NCBI GenBank assembly: GCA_964451325.1
Contig: CAYVHO010000011.1
Location: forward strand, 1-64,000
DNA: 64,000 bases
From: JAADHI01 sp964451325
GTDB lineage: Bacteria; Nitrospirota; Nitrospiria; SBBL01; JAADHI01
Direction of reading: 5' to 3'
The notes under the pieces: model-generated
The model's database searches: none
The model's input: only the letters and a program-made list of their open reading frames with translations
What the model was told of the DNA's origin: nothing
Program-made: the position numbers and the translations under genes
Shown here: piece after piece, positions 43,556 to 51,618 of the stretch
How the letters are laid out: every line of letters starts with the position of its first letter
Numbering within the stretch: the stretch's first letter is position 1

Positions 43556-43670
43556 TAGTAGCATTTTCATATTGCACAGTCAAGACCCTTTGACATATCA
43601 TCTCGAGGATTATTTTTCAATCTGGGACAAAAATATTTTTCCGAGATTAGCCTATGAAAAGAGGACTAAA

Positions 43671-44009
43671 ATGAGCGTTCAGGCCAACACGCCCGTAGAA
43701 ATTGCATCACTCAAAAAAGAAGGGATCCGTATCCGCTGGGCTGACCAGCACGAAGCCGTCTATCCCGCACCCTACTTACGTGAACACTGTCAATGCGCCA
43801 CCTGCGTTGATGAATGGAGCGGGGAAAAACGCATTACCGCCGCGCAAATTCCAGAAGGCATTCAGAGCACCTTAATTGAAGCCAAGGGACACTACGCCAT
43901 CTCCATCCACTGGAGTGATGGTCACGACACGGGCATCTTCCCCTTTAATTATTTACGGAAGATTTGTCCTTGTGCACAGTGTACAAAAACGCAAGAAACA
44001 GCCACCTGA
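43671..44009 (+). CDS. DUF971 (gamma-butyrobetaine hydroxylase N-domain-like) protein
   Basis: A 112-aa stand-alone DUF971 domain: GIRIRWADQHEAVYPAPYLR, EHCQCATCVDEWSGE, YAISIHWSDGHDTGIFPFNY and LRKICPCAQC. The paired cysteines and one His resemble the zinc site of the N-terminal domain of gamma-butyrobetaine hydroxylase; small DUF971 proteins are often linked to iron-sulfur carriers such as Mrp/ApbC. The catalytic dioxygenase domain is missing, as usual for this family. I start at ATG 43671, which follows AGAGGA; the upstream in-frame ATG adds 33 unrelated residues. Confidence 0.85.
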   Translation: MSVQANTPVEIASLKKEGIRIRWADQHEAVYPAPYLREHCQCATCVDEWSGEKRITAAQIPEGIQSTLIEAKGHYAISIHWSDGHDTGIFPFNYLRKICPCAQCTKTQETAT

Positions 44010-44023
44010 GTCAGAGATCAGAT

Positions 44024-44794
44024 CTATTCCCCTGATTTTTTGAGCACCGATTTTGCGCAACGAAAACCGTTGTCAGAACCCGGGATATGAGGACGGTTGT
44101 AATTACGGAAGGTCACTTGTGCAAACATTTCGTCCGCAAAATGCCGATTGGCATTAAAAGCGCCACCCCGCACCACTTTTTGAAAAATGCCATAGTCGGG
44201 TGATTTATAGGTATTACCCGGATAGGGTCGGTACCAAGAGTCCGTCCACTCCGAAACATTTCCTGCCATGTCAAAAACACCGTAAGGGCTTTTATCTTCG
44301 GGAAAACTACCCCCCACTTGAGGCGCTTTCCCGATATTTGATTTCTCAGGATCGAAGCGATTGCCCCAGGGATAAATACGAGCATCCGTACCACGCGCCG
44401 CTTTTTCCCACTCCGCTTCTGTCGGAAGTCGTTTGTGCAAAGCACTGCAATACCGATCTGCATCCCTCCAGGTCACCATCGTCACGGGTCTATTTTTAGG
44501 ATAATTATCTAAAACATGGGTTTTATCCACCCTCAAATAATCACCATAAGTCACTTCATAACGATCTATAAAAAAATCAGGCAATCGGACTTTATGTTTG
44601 GGTTTTGCATTTTCCTGCCCCCAGGGACTGTCCGGCGGGAGTTCGTCCAGACCCATTTCAAAAAAACCAGCAGGGATCAATACCATGCCTTCAGGTGGAA
44701 GCGGCATAGCCCCCCAAAGACCACGCGGCAAGAGTAAACCGACAAGAAAGACAGACCCCAGAGAAACACAAAACAAAAGACGAAAAAAAAACAT
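44024..44794 (-). CDS. Exported SUMF1/FGE-like protein lacking the catalytic cysteines
   Basis: A 256-aa protein with an N-terminal signal or anchor (LLFCVSLGSVFLVGLLL). The formylglycine-generating-enzyme fold is clear: MVLIPAGFFEMG, DRYEVTYGDYLR, RLPTEAEWEKAARG, YPWGN, YGVFDMAGNVSEWT, VVRGGAF and DNGFRCAKS. The catalytic Cys pair of true FGE ('C.RYRC' before the last block) is absent; here the segment is TFRNYNRPHIPGS. It is therefore likely a structural or ligand-binding protein, as in NirV-type relatives. No sulfatase is nearby. Confidence 0.85.
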   Translation of the reverse strand: MFFFRLLFCVSLGSVFLVGLLLPRGLWGAMPLPPEGMVLIPAGFFEMGLDELPPDSPWGQENAKPKHKVRLPDFFIDRYEVTYGDYLRVDKTHVLDNYPKNRPVTMVTWRDADRYCSALHKRLPTEAEWEKAARGTDARIYPWGNRFDPEKSNIGKAPQVGGSFPEDKSPYGVFDMAGNVSEWTDSWYRPYPGNTYKSPDYGIFQKVVRGGAFNANRHFADEMFAQVTFRNYNRPHIPGSDNGFRCAKSVLKKSGE

Positions 44795-44910
44795 AAGGCA
44801 ATTGTAGAATTCACATCAGAATGTGTCAAGATCTCAGCCCTCATAAGGCTTTACACTTGAGCAGCCTCCCCCTATAATTAGGGGAGCTTCCCTAAATACA
44901 GGAGCGCTTC

Positions 44911-45525
44911 ATGCCCCAAAATCCCTTCTCAAGCCATAGCGACCCACTCATTAACGACTTGATTTCCACTTACGCACAAGGCAACCATGCCGCACGGGTT
45001 TACGCTGAAATGACTCAGACTCAGGACTGGCCTTTTGTCATTGATCATATTGCCCTACGCTGCCTGCATGTCGAAACACGCGCAAAACCTTTTTTAGAAG
45101 CAGGTTATATTTTTGAGCAGGAAACAGTTGAATACCCAGATCAGGGCTGGTGGGCAAAAGTGTATCGAAAACCCGCCCACCCTGTGGCCTTTGTAGATCA
45201 AGCCTATGAAGACCCACGCGGTGAAAAAAGCATCATCCCCGCTTGGGTCAAACGCTTTGGAGACAAAGACCTCCACCACATCGCCGTGCTTGTCGATGAT
45301 ATTGAGCAAACCATGGTCGTCTTAAAGACACAGGGGATTCAATTTGCGGGTAACATCGTCGGTCGCCCTGGCTCCCGCCTACGACAGGTCTTCACCGCCT
45401 CCGAGGTTAGAGACGGCGCGGCTTACACCGTGCTTGAACTAACTGAACGCAACGAATACACCGGCTTTTACCCCGATCAGGCCAATGCCCTCATGGAATC
45501 CTCCACTCAAAAAATTTCAAAATAA
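44911..45525 (+). CDS. VOC-superfamily (glyoxalase/dioxygenase fold) protein
   Basis: A 204-aa cytoplasmic protein. The likely metal triad is His44 in VIDHIALRCLH, a second His in DLHHIAVLVDDIEQTM and Glu in YTVLELTERNEY, the spacing of vicinal-oxygen-chelate enzymes. Extra conserved-looking features are the YPDQGWWAKVYRKP strand and a terminal YTGFYPDQANALMES motif. Relatives include DUF1338-like and hydroxyphenylpyruvate dioxygenase-like proteins; the substrate cannot be named. CAGGAG lies six bases before the ATG. Confidence 0.7.
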   Translation: MPQNPFSSHSDPLINDLISTYAQGNHAARVYAEMTQTQDWPFVIDHIALRCLHVETRAKPFLEAGYIFEQETVEYPDQGWWAKVYRKPAHPVAFVDQAYEDPRGEKSIIPAWVKRFGDKDLHHIAVLVDDIEQTMVVLKTQGIQFAGNIVGRPGSRLRQVFTASEVRDGAAYTVLELTERNEYTGFYPDQANALMESSTQKISK

Positions 45526-45632
45526 CACCGCATTTGTACTTATTTTCCTTAAGGGGTGCAATCAGAAGCCCGCTTCAATCGTCTATTCTCATGTAGACAA
45601 AAAACCTCAAACCAAATAAAAGGGAGCATGCC

Positions 45633-46040
45633 ATGTGCAATCGTATGAAGATTCAATCCTTTCGTCTGATACTTGTCGTCTTTTTAAGCCTAATCCCCCT
45701 CTCTGCTTTTTCGGGAGATGATCCCTCCATTCAAGGCGATTTACGCACGGAAGTCAAACAAGCTATGCAAGCCTTGATCGAACGCAATACCATCAATAAC
45801 ACCTACCAACTTTACGATCCGATCAAAGGCAAACTGCTTCAGCTTCAACTGATTAAATTACATGACGGCATCGTAAAAAAGGGTGACTATTTTGTAAGCT
45901 GCGCGGACTTTAAGGATGCAAATGGCAATCTCGTTGACCTTGATTTTCTCGTACTGAAAGACGGCACAAAGATGATCGCCACCCAGGCCATCATCCACAA
46001 GGCCAACGGCAAAAAACGTCAATATCATCTCGAAGGCTAG
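45633..46040 (+). CDS. Small secreted protein in an ECF sigma operon
   Basis: A 135-aa protein with a signal peptide (FRLILVVFLSLIPLSAFS) and a mature domain of about 105 residues: MQALIERNTINNTYQLYD, KLLQLQLIKLHDGIVKKGDY, FVSCADFKDANGNLVDLDF. I do not recognise the family; the strand-rich pattern suggests a nuclear-transport-factor-2 or cystatin-like fold, unproven. GGGAG six bases before ATG 45633 supports this start. It lies 3 bp before the sigma factor gene and may be the envelope protein whose state is sensed or regulated. Confidence 0.6.
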   Translation: MCNRMKIQSFRLILVVFLSLIPLSAFSGDDPSIQGDLRTEVKQAMQALIERNTINNTYQLYDPIKGKLLQLQLIKLHDGIVKKGDYFVSCADFKDANGNLVDLDFLVLKDGTKMIATQAIIHKANGKKRQYHLEG

Positions 46041-46043
46041 ACC

Positions 46044-46541
46044 TTGCCAGAAAAAAAACAAGAAGAGACCAAAACCCTTTTGCGACACGGCTTTCGTTAC
46101 GCCCTCTCGCTCACACACGAGATCACTGAGGCAGAAGATTTGTTACAAGACGCCTGGGTCGCCGTGTTACGGGCGGGTGGGCCGCAAAAACGGGCCTACC
46201 TGTTTTCGGCCATTCGCAGTCGATTTCTTGATCAGCGGCGGCGCGCGCAACTGGTTGTCATCGAATCCTTGGAGGATAACAATCTCCATCCAGGACAAGA
46301 AACTCAGCCCTCAAACGAAATGATCTTCGCGGATACAGAAATGCTGGATAAGGCACTCAGTATATTACGACCCGTGGAGCGGGAAGCCCTTTTACTCTCA
46401 GAGATCGAGGGTTACACCGCGCAAGAGATTGCAAACCTCACAGGACAACCACGCGGCACCGTCCTCAGCCTGATTTACCGGAGTCGACACAAGCTGAAAA
46501 AACACCTGATTTTGCACGCTGATAAGGAGAAACATGCCTAA
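46044..46541 (+). CDS. ECF-type RNA polymerase sigma factor
   Basis: A 165-aa sigma factor with region 2 (ITEAEDLLQDAWVAVLRA, then YLFSAIRSRFLDQRRR) and region 4 (LRPVEREALLLSEIEGYTAQ, EIANLTGQPRGTVLSLIYR). The Asp-rich region 2.1 start is short. Start codon is TTG 46044, with AAGGCTAG upstream inside the end of the secreted protein gene. The next gene overlaps by 8 bp and encodes a membrane protein in the anti-sigma position. Its promoters cannot be predicted from sequence alone. Confidence 0.92.
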   Translation: MPEKKQEETKTLLRHGFRYALSLTHEITEAEDLLQDAWVAVLRAGGPQKRAYLFSAIRSRFLDQRRRAQLVVIESLEDNNLHPGQETQPSNEMIFADTEMLDKALSILRPVEREALLLSEIEGYTAQEIANLTGQPRGTVLSLIYRSRHKLKKHLILHADKEKHA

Positions 46542-47142
46542 ACAGCCGCTCAACACACACTTACGTCAATATTATGAGGAGAAACAAGCCTCACCTCAAA
46601 AACTGGATCAGCTCGTCGCCATGGCTGAAATAACACCGAATACGCTCGGAGAAGCAAAACAGAGACCGACAAATAATGCCTTTGTTTTTTGGCAATACCT
46701 GCGGCCGTCCTCTGTCCTCGGACTTGCACTCGCTGCGATGATCGCTCTTTTCTTTCTTCAGCCCCAAACAGACATCACACAAAGCGTGACCAAAGAAATC
46801 GTGCTTAATCACAATAAACGACTTGCCCTAGAGTTTCCGAGTCAAAACTACGCCCACTTGGAAAATCAGATGTCTAAACTTGATTTCACTTTAGTCCATT
46901 CGGAAAAGATAGAACTGAAAAACCTTCAACTCCTGGGAGCACGGTACTGTTCCATTCAAGGGGAGCTTGCGGCTCAACTTCGTTTACAAGATGCAAGAGG
47001 ACGCAGCTACACCCTCTATCAGAGCCCCGTCACAGATGACTTGTTAAAACTCAAAGCAGGAGAACGTTTACAAGACGGCCTAAGGCTCAAACTCTGGCGA
47101 GAAGCAGATTTGTTCTTTGGCCTTGTGGGACCATTGGATTAA
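46534..47142 (+). CDS. Single-pass membrane anti-sigma factor candidate
   Basis: A 202-aa protein with a cytoplasmic N-terminus (1-52), one transmembrane helix (SSVLGLALAAMIALFFL, about 60-76) and a periplasmic domain with KNLQLLGARYCSIQGELAAQ, SYTLYQSP and LKLWREADLFFGLVG. That periplasmic pattern recurs in predicted RsiW-like anti-sigma proteins. The zinc anti-sigma HxxxCxxC motif is absent, so sigma binding would rely on another helix arrangement. Overlap with the sigma gene by 8 bp supports the pairing. Confidence 0.75.
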   Translation: MPKQPLNTHLRQYYEEKQASPQKLDQLVAMAEITPNTLGEAKQRPTNNAFVFWQYLRPSSVLGLALAAMIALFFLQPQTDITQSVTKEIVLNHNKRLALEFPSQNYAHLENQMSKLDFTLVHSEKIELKNLQLLGARYCSIQGELAAQLRLQDARGRSYTLYQSPVTDDLLKLKAGERLQDGLRLKLWREADLFFGLVGPLD

Positions 47143-47192
47143 GCAGAAACAACAAACCAGTATTTGATTTTAAAAAAAGACATTTTTACAAA

Positions 47193-47927
47193 TCAACGCT
47201 CGATTTTAACAACCGCGTCATCAGGCAGCAACACAAGCAAGTCCCGAAGCGCCTCAGCCAGATAGGGTTTTTCTTTGGACTCTAAGGTCAGCACAATTTT
47301 GTGATCGGTTTTGTGTAGTTTAGGATAAGAACCCAGTTGCAGCAAAGGATATTGCAAGAGCAGTTCATGCATCTGGGCTGCAATTTCACGCTCCGGAAAA
47401 GCAATATACAGTTTGATCAAATAAAAAGGCGCTTCCCGAAAACGTTCCTTAATCGCATTGAACTTGCGAACCAGCAGCTCTGGAATGCCAGGGAAAATGT
47501 AGAGTTGTTTGAAATGAGGCACCGGAACACGCAAGGACTCTGCGGAGATCAACTCTGTGCCTTCAGGGACCTCTGTCATTTTTAATTGCGCGGCGTTAAG
47601 CACTGGCCCATCGTTTTTTTGCAAATAATCCAGTAACACGCGGTGCTGAACCAAGGGACGATTCACTCCCAGAGCAATACCGGCCATCGTCACATCGTCA
47701 TGTGTCGGCCCGATTCCGCCGCAACTGAACACCAAATCGTAGGATTTCAAATACCGAGAAACGGTTTGTGCAATATCGTCGATATCATCGGTAATCACCG
47801 AAACACGCTGAACACGAACCCCAAGCGATCGCAATTCACGGGTGAGGAAAGCGGTATTGACATCCTCCGTTTTCCCTGAAAGAATCTCGTTCCCTATAAT
47901 AATAATTCCAGCGGTTTTTTCTGACAC
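47193..47927 (-). CDS. CinA/MoaB-like competence-damage inducible protein (MoCF domain)
   Basis: A 244-aa protein with the molybdopterin-binding-type domain: IIIIGNEILSGKTEDVNTAF, LVFSCGGIGPTHDDVTMAGI, VPHFKQLYIFPGIPELLV. It is the stand-alone N-terminal CinA domain; the C-terminal nicotinamide-mononucleotide amidase is missing. Such domains hydrolyse ADP-ribose or FAD in some species. The start is GTG 47927 with GGGAG seven bases upstream. Divergent from the DsrE operon. Confidence 0.88.
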   Translation of the reverse strand: MSEKTAGIIIIGNEILSGKTEDVNTAFLTRELRSLGVRVQRVSVITDDIDDIAQTVSRYLKSYDLVFSCGGIGPTHDDVTMAGIALGVNRPLVQHRVLLDYLQKNDGPVLNAAQLKMTEVPEGTELISAESLRVPVPHFKQLYIFPGIPELLVRKFNAIKERFREAPFYLIKLYIAFPEREIAAQMHELLLQYPLLQLGSYPKLHKTDHKIVLTLESKEKPYLAEALRDLLVLLPDDAVVKIER

Positions 47928-48015
47928 CTTGATACTCCCGACTCAAGCTCAGCGACAAATATAACACGATTTCCAAAGAATCACACATAACTTCTTCGGA
48001 GAAACCCGAGACGCC

Positions 48016-48043
48016 TTGACGGCATAATCGAAAAAAAGATAGT
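48016..48043 (+). promoter_or_regulatory. Promoter of the DsrE operon
   Basis: TTGACG at 48016-48021, a 16-bp spacer and GATAGT at 48038-48043. The leader of about 50 bases has a C5/G5 hairpin (48051-48068), the small palindrome TTATTgttAATAA, and AAGGAG before the ATG. Confidence 0.5.
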
Positions 48044-48098
48044 CTTAGAACCCCCTATAAAACGGGGGCGGTTTATTGTTAATAACAAGGAGAAAATC

Positions 48099-48425
48099 AT
48101 GACCCATTATTTACTGATCGAATCGCGCGATCCATTTGAAGTCAATGACGTGGCTTACTTTTACGATCTCGCTTCAGGCTTGAAAGAACGCGGCAATGCC
48201 GTAACATTATTCCTCATTCAAAACGGGGTCTTGCCCGCACGAAAAAACCCAAGCGACAGCACACTTGCAAAACTTGCAACCGCAGGCGTAAATATCTTGG
48301 CAGATCATCTGTCCTTGCAAGAGCGAGGCATTACAGAGAGTGCCCTTGTTGAAGGGATTGCCTCGGCTGAACTGGATGTCGTCATTGATCAAATGGCGGA
48401 TGGTGTTAAAACCCTGTGGCATTAG
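48099..48425 (+). CDS. DsrE-family protein, first of three
   Basis: A 108-aa DsrE/F-fold protein: YLLIESRDPFEVNDVAYFYD, GNAVTLFLIQNGVLPARK, then GVNILADHLSLQERGI and a terminal LDVVIDQMADGVKTLWH. It contains no cysteine, so it cannot carry persulfide itself and resembles a TusB/DsrH-like structural partner. Excellent ribosome binding site (AAGGAG). Nine bases separate it from the next gene. Confidence 0.85.
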   Translation: MTHYLLIESRDPFEVNDVAYFYDLASGLKERGNAVTLFLIQNGVLPARKNPSDSTLAKLATAGVNILADHLSLQERGITESALVEGIASAELDVVIDQMADGVKTLWH

Positions 48426-48434
48426 GAGAAAACC

Positions 48435-48848
48435 ATGTCTGAGAAAAAAACGCTTACTTTTTGTTTAATGGATGCACCCTTTGAAAATGCACGCACCACC
48501 ACGGCACTTCGATTGATAGATAGCGCTGTCCGCCGGGGTCACAACGTCAATGTTTTTGCCTATGAGGGCGCAGTGGGCGTCCCTTTTTCAAAACAGAGCG
48601 CACACGCCAATAAGGTGCATGGGTTTGAAGAGGAAGAATGGAACCACCCCCTGCCAAAAGACTGGGTCAGTGAAATCATGAACCACGCGAAAAAAGCGGG
48701 ATCAAAAGTGGACTGGATCAATTGTGGGCTTTGTGTAGACGAACGCGGCATGAACGAAGCCGTGCCCGGCGTCCGACGCGGGACACCAGGAGATTTGGTG
48801 CATTGGGCAGACACCTCGGACAATACCCTCATCATTCCGACAAAATAA
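48435..48848 (+). CDS. DsrE-family protein with the active cysteines
   Basis: A 137-aa DsrE-fold protein: LTFCLMDAPFENARTTTALR, NVNVFAYEGAVGVPF, then KVDWINCGLCVDERGMNEA. The CGLC cysteines lie where DsrE/TusD proteins keep the persulfide-carrying Cys, so this is the probable sulfur-transfer subunit of the trio. The insertion around residues 50-70 (KVHGFEEEEWNHPLPKD) is unusual. Ribosome binding site TAGGAG. Confidence 0.85.
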   Translation: MSEKKTLTFCLMDAPFENARTTTALRLIDSAVRRGHNVNVFAYEGAVGVPFSKQSAHANKVHGFEEEEWNHPLPKDWVSEIMNHAKKAGSKVDWINCGLCVDERGMNEAVPGVRRGTPGDLVHWADTSDNTLIIPTK

Positions 48849-48875
48849 ACCCACAAATTTTTAAGGAGAAACAAG

Positions 48876-49259
48876 ATGGCAAAGACATTAAATATTATTG
48901 AAAGTGCCTATCGCGCAACGATTGAAGAACAAGACGACACCATTATTTGGATCACCCACGCGATGAAAGGTGCGGGGGCAGATCTCACCGTCTTGCTTCG
49001 TGGCAATGCCGTCAATTACTGCGTCACGGGCCAGAAGGCCCCCGAAATTTCCTTTGGAGAATGGCAGCAAACACACGCCGCACAAATAGATCAGGATCTC
49101 ATTTCCTTGATGGGAAAAGGGGTCGCTGTTTACGTCGCAGAAGAAGACCTTTCCAAACGCGGGATTTCGCTTTCCGAACTCATCGCCGGGGTCAAAACCC
49201 TTAACCGTGAAGGCCTGCTGGATCTGGTCGAAAACCATGATCGAATCTGGCACTGGTAG
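48876..49259 (+). CDS. DsrE-family protein, third of three
   Basis: A 127-aa DsrE/H-like protein: TIIWITHAMKGAGADLTVLL, NYCVTGQKAPEISFGEWQ, KGVAVYVAEEDLSKRGI and a C-terminal NHDRIWHW that parallels the KTLWH end of the first gene. It has one cysteine. Together the genes resemble a TusBCD or DsrEFH heterohexamer set; no tusA, tusE or dsrAB lies in the window. Ribosome binding site AAGGAG. Confidence 0.8.
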   Translation: MAKTLNIIESAYRATIEEQDDTIIWITHAMKGAGADLTVLLRGNAVNYCVTGQKAPEISFGEWQQTHAAQIDQDLISLMGKGVAVYVAEEDLSKRGISLSELIAGVKTLNREGLLDLVENHDRIWHW

Positions 49260-49335
49260 TGCGCTCAGGCTTTGTGTGTGAAAAAGATGCCAGAGCCTTC
49301 CCCTAGGCCCTTTCCAAGCTTCTAATCATGGACGA

Positions 49336-49782
49336 CTAGGATCGAGCAGCCTTGCCGATGACTTTATTTAGGAAGTGTTTTCGGGGCAGGGCGCCGATTG
49401 GCCGTTTTTTTCGAACACCCAATTGATGGCGTTTTGAAATTATTTCAGCATGAGATTTATTGAACTTCAAGCCTTTGTCAAACGCTGAGATGGCATCACG
49501 TTTGTTCCCATTTTTGAGATGAACGAGACCCAGATGATAGTGTAACTCCGGACGAAACACTTCCGCCTGTGCAGCCGATTCACAGCAATTCAAACCAGAG
49601 ATCACCTTATTTTCGGCCATCGCCAGTGAAAGCCCTAAGGCAGAAAGCAGACGCGGCGGGAGCGGTGCTGTCGTAACCATGCGATGTTGTTTTTCACATT
49701 CACTCAATAGCGCTAAAGCAGCATGCCACTCTTTTTTCTTGATATAAGCCAAACCTAATTCCAGGTATTCTTTCTGTGTCAT
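49336..49782 (-). CDS. Small TPR protein
   Basis: A 148-aa soluble protein with tetratricopeptide helices: YLELGLAYIKKKEWHAALAL at the start and the recognisable unit PELHYHLGLVHLKNGNKRDA near residue 100. A basic C-terminus (VRKKRPIGALPRKHF) ends the protein. About three TPRs, so a protein-protein adaptor; partner unknown. It lies between the DsrE operon and the cytochrome gene with no close partner. Confidence 0.65.
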   Translation of the reverse strand: MTQKEYLELGLAYIKKKEWHAALALLSECEKQHRMVTTAPLPPRLLSALGLSLAMAENKVISGLNCCESAAQAEVFRPELHYHLGLVHLKNGNKRDAISAFDKGLKFNKSHAEIISKRHQLGVRKKRPIGALPRKHFLNKVIGKAARS

Positions 49783-49918
49783 CGGTCACCTTTGATGGGG
49801 CATTTCTGAAAGCAAAGCACTTTTTTGGGAACTCCATTCTAAAAAAAGATACCCTTGAATCAGAAAAGGGTCAATGAAGGAAGTCTCGGGCATGCCTCAA
49901 TTTCGAGCGCAGACTCCT

Positions 49919-49943
49919 AGGATCCTGTCGGACTTGGCTGATC
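49919..49943 (-). other. Hairpin directly after the cytochrome gene
   Basis: Around the stop codon, CCTAGGATC (49916-49924) pairs with GATCCTAAGG (49940-49949) with one bulged base and a 15-base loop. No T run follows on the minus strand. It may stabilise the transcript end. Confidence 0.35.
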
Positions 49944-51425
49944 CTAAGGGCTAAGATCCACAGTGGTTTCAAGAAATGCAATCAGAGGTAAATCAGAATC
50001 GTTGTAATCCACCAAGCGGTCGAGATCGTAATATAAACTGGCAGTGATACGATAAACCCCTGGCATTTCCTCCAATTGCAGCGGGACCACTTCGGTGGCT
50101 CCGGCACGAATGGCTGCATGAACAAGCTCAGATACGGCCCCTAAATCCGGATTTACAGTGTAAACAGCCACTGCACGCCCTTTTTTCCTTGAATCGATCA
50201 AGACTCGACCATCAGGCCCTTCAAGCTTGATATGCAGCAAGACCGCCCGGGGTCCATGTCCCGTGGGCAGAGAATGTCCGGCACCACTGTTCGTCACAGC
50301 AATTTGAAGCTGTTGTGGGTGTTCCGGGTCTTGTTTCAGACTCAAAGTCGCCGCCTTTTCTAAGATCGAAACAGAATGTCCTCCCGCAAAGAGGTGCCTA
50401 CCGATGATGCGTTTGGGGCGATCTGAAAAAATTTCAGAAAAAAGACGCACATCCCGGGGCATATGACAACTTTGACAAGTACGCGCATCATTTGGCGCAA
50501 AGTCATTTTTCCATTCTAAAAAGGTCTGCTGGGCCGGAGCAGAATAATCCGTTTGATGACAGGCGGCACAAAGCTCCGCGGAACGGGCCGCTGTAAAGAG
50601 GGGATCCTGTACCGTCGGATGCGGTGCAGAAAGATCATATTTCCCCCGAATATTACCATCCTGATCCAGGTGACAGGAGGCACAACTCACACCGTCCAAA
50701 CGGTTATTGTCCCGTAATTTAGGGGCTGCGACCTCACCAGGCCCCTGAAGGATGCGCGTGGGGGCATGGCAAGTCCGACAGGCGTCTCGTTTTTCCTTGG
50801 GCTGTTTGGCAATGCTCGCAACCGTAATCGGAGAAACATAGGCCAAATGATGCGGTGAACCATTTTTGTAAAAATCAAGCTGTAAATCCGGCAAGTGAAT
50901 CAATTCGCCATCCAGCCCTGGCCAGGGGCCAGTGTAAAAATCAGCACCTTCCCCAAAAATCATTTCTTTGTAGATCTTTTTATGACAGGCGCTGCACATA
51001 ATCGTTTTTGTGCCATCACCATCCTGAAAAATCGTCTTTGCCTTGGACATTTTTACGGTAATATGCGTATGTCTCTTGTTTTTAATGTGGATGACATCTT
51101 CGGAAACCAGGGTCGTATGGCCTTTTGCTTCGATCACCAAATCATAATAACCTGGTGCAATTTTGGCGATCTGAAAATCTTTCTCAATCGGTAACCATAA
51201 GACATGCTCAACTTCCCCAAAGGCTTTTATTTTGACTTTATAGTGGGTCACGCCTGTACTGGTATCAAAACGAATCGCACCACTTAATCCACTGATCTCC
51301 GAAGGACTGCCCTTGGAATACACCTCAAATGTGGGGATGATTTGGGCGAAGGTTGAAGAGATTGGAATCAGAACCGATAGAAGAAAAATAAAAAAACTTA
51401 GAGAGAATTTTGTTCTGGCAAACAC
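49944..51425 (-). CDS. Periplasmic pentaheme cytochrome c with an N-terminal beta domain
   Basis: A 493-aa exported protein. After the signal peptide (ending about SSTFAQ) residues 30-130 form a beta-sandwich of the PEGA or carboxypeptidase-regulatory type (APGYYDLVIEAKGH). Five CxxCH heme sites follow: Cys144 (CSACH), Cys216 (CRTCH), Cys248 (CASCH), Cys286 (CAACH) and Cys317 (CQSCH). The segment 340-490 is heme-free and strand-rich (SGAGHSLPTGHGPRA), as in cytochrome c554-like and other multiheme proteins that carry electrons to periplasmic reductases. GTG start with GGAGG. The electron partner is not visible. Confidence 0.88.
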   Translation of the reverse strand: MFARTKFSLSFFIFLLSVLIPISSTFAQIIPTFEVYSKGSPSEISGLSGAIRFDTSTGVTHYKVKIKAFGEVEHVLWLPIEKDFQIAKIAPGYYDLVIEAKGHTTLVSEDVIHIKNKRHTHITVKMSKAKTIFQDGDGTKTIMCSACHKKIYKEMIFGEGADFYTGPWPGLDGELIHLPDLQLDFYKNGSPHHLAYVSPITVASIAKQPKEKRDACRTCHAPTRILQGPGEVAAPKLRDNNRLDGVSCASCHLDQDGNIRGKYDLSAPHPTVQDPLFTAARSAELCAACHQTDYSAPAQQTFLEWKNDFAPNDARTCQSCHMPRDVRLFSEIFSDRPKRIIGRHLFAGGHSVSILEKAATLSLKQDPEHPQQLQIAVTNSGAGHSLPTGHGPRAVLLHIKLEGPDGRVLIDSRKKGRAVAVYTVNPDLGAVSELVHAAIRAGATEVVPLQLEEMPGVYRITASLYYDLDRLVDYNDSDLPLIAFLETTVDLSP

Positions 51426-51547
51426 AGCTTCAAACCTCCGATTAAAGAAAATAATACAAGCGTCCCTTAACTAACACAGCCTTGCTTTTCTTTTCAAGAC
51501 AAAGCAATAAGTCCCGTCTAAAATCCCCCACCCAAGAAGAATAGGTG

Positions 51548-51576
51548 TTGACTAAAAACATCAAGCTTTCAATAAT
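51548..51576 (+). promoter_or_regulatory. Strong promoter of the HEAT-repeat lipoprotein gene
   Basis: TTGACT at 51548-51553, exactly 17 bp and AATAAT at 51571-51576, with 42 bp to the start codon. It is the best sigma70-type promoter in the window. Confidence 0.7.
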
Positions 51577-51618
51577 GACCACGACTGCATACACTCACAT
51601 TTTGAAACAAGGAATCTC

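Noticed and set aside
44024..44794. True formylglycine-generating enzyme
   Set aside because: The two catalytic cysteines are absent.
46534..47142. Zinc anti-sigma (ZAS) domain in the membrane protein
   Set aside because: The HxxxCxxC motif is absent; the anti-sigma call rests on context and topology.
49260..49335. Possible terminator after the DsrE operon
   Set aside because: Only short, poorly paired segments were found.
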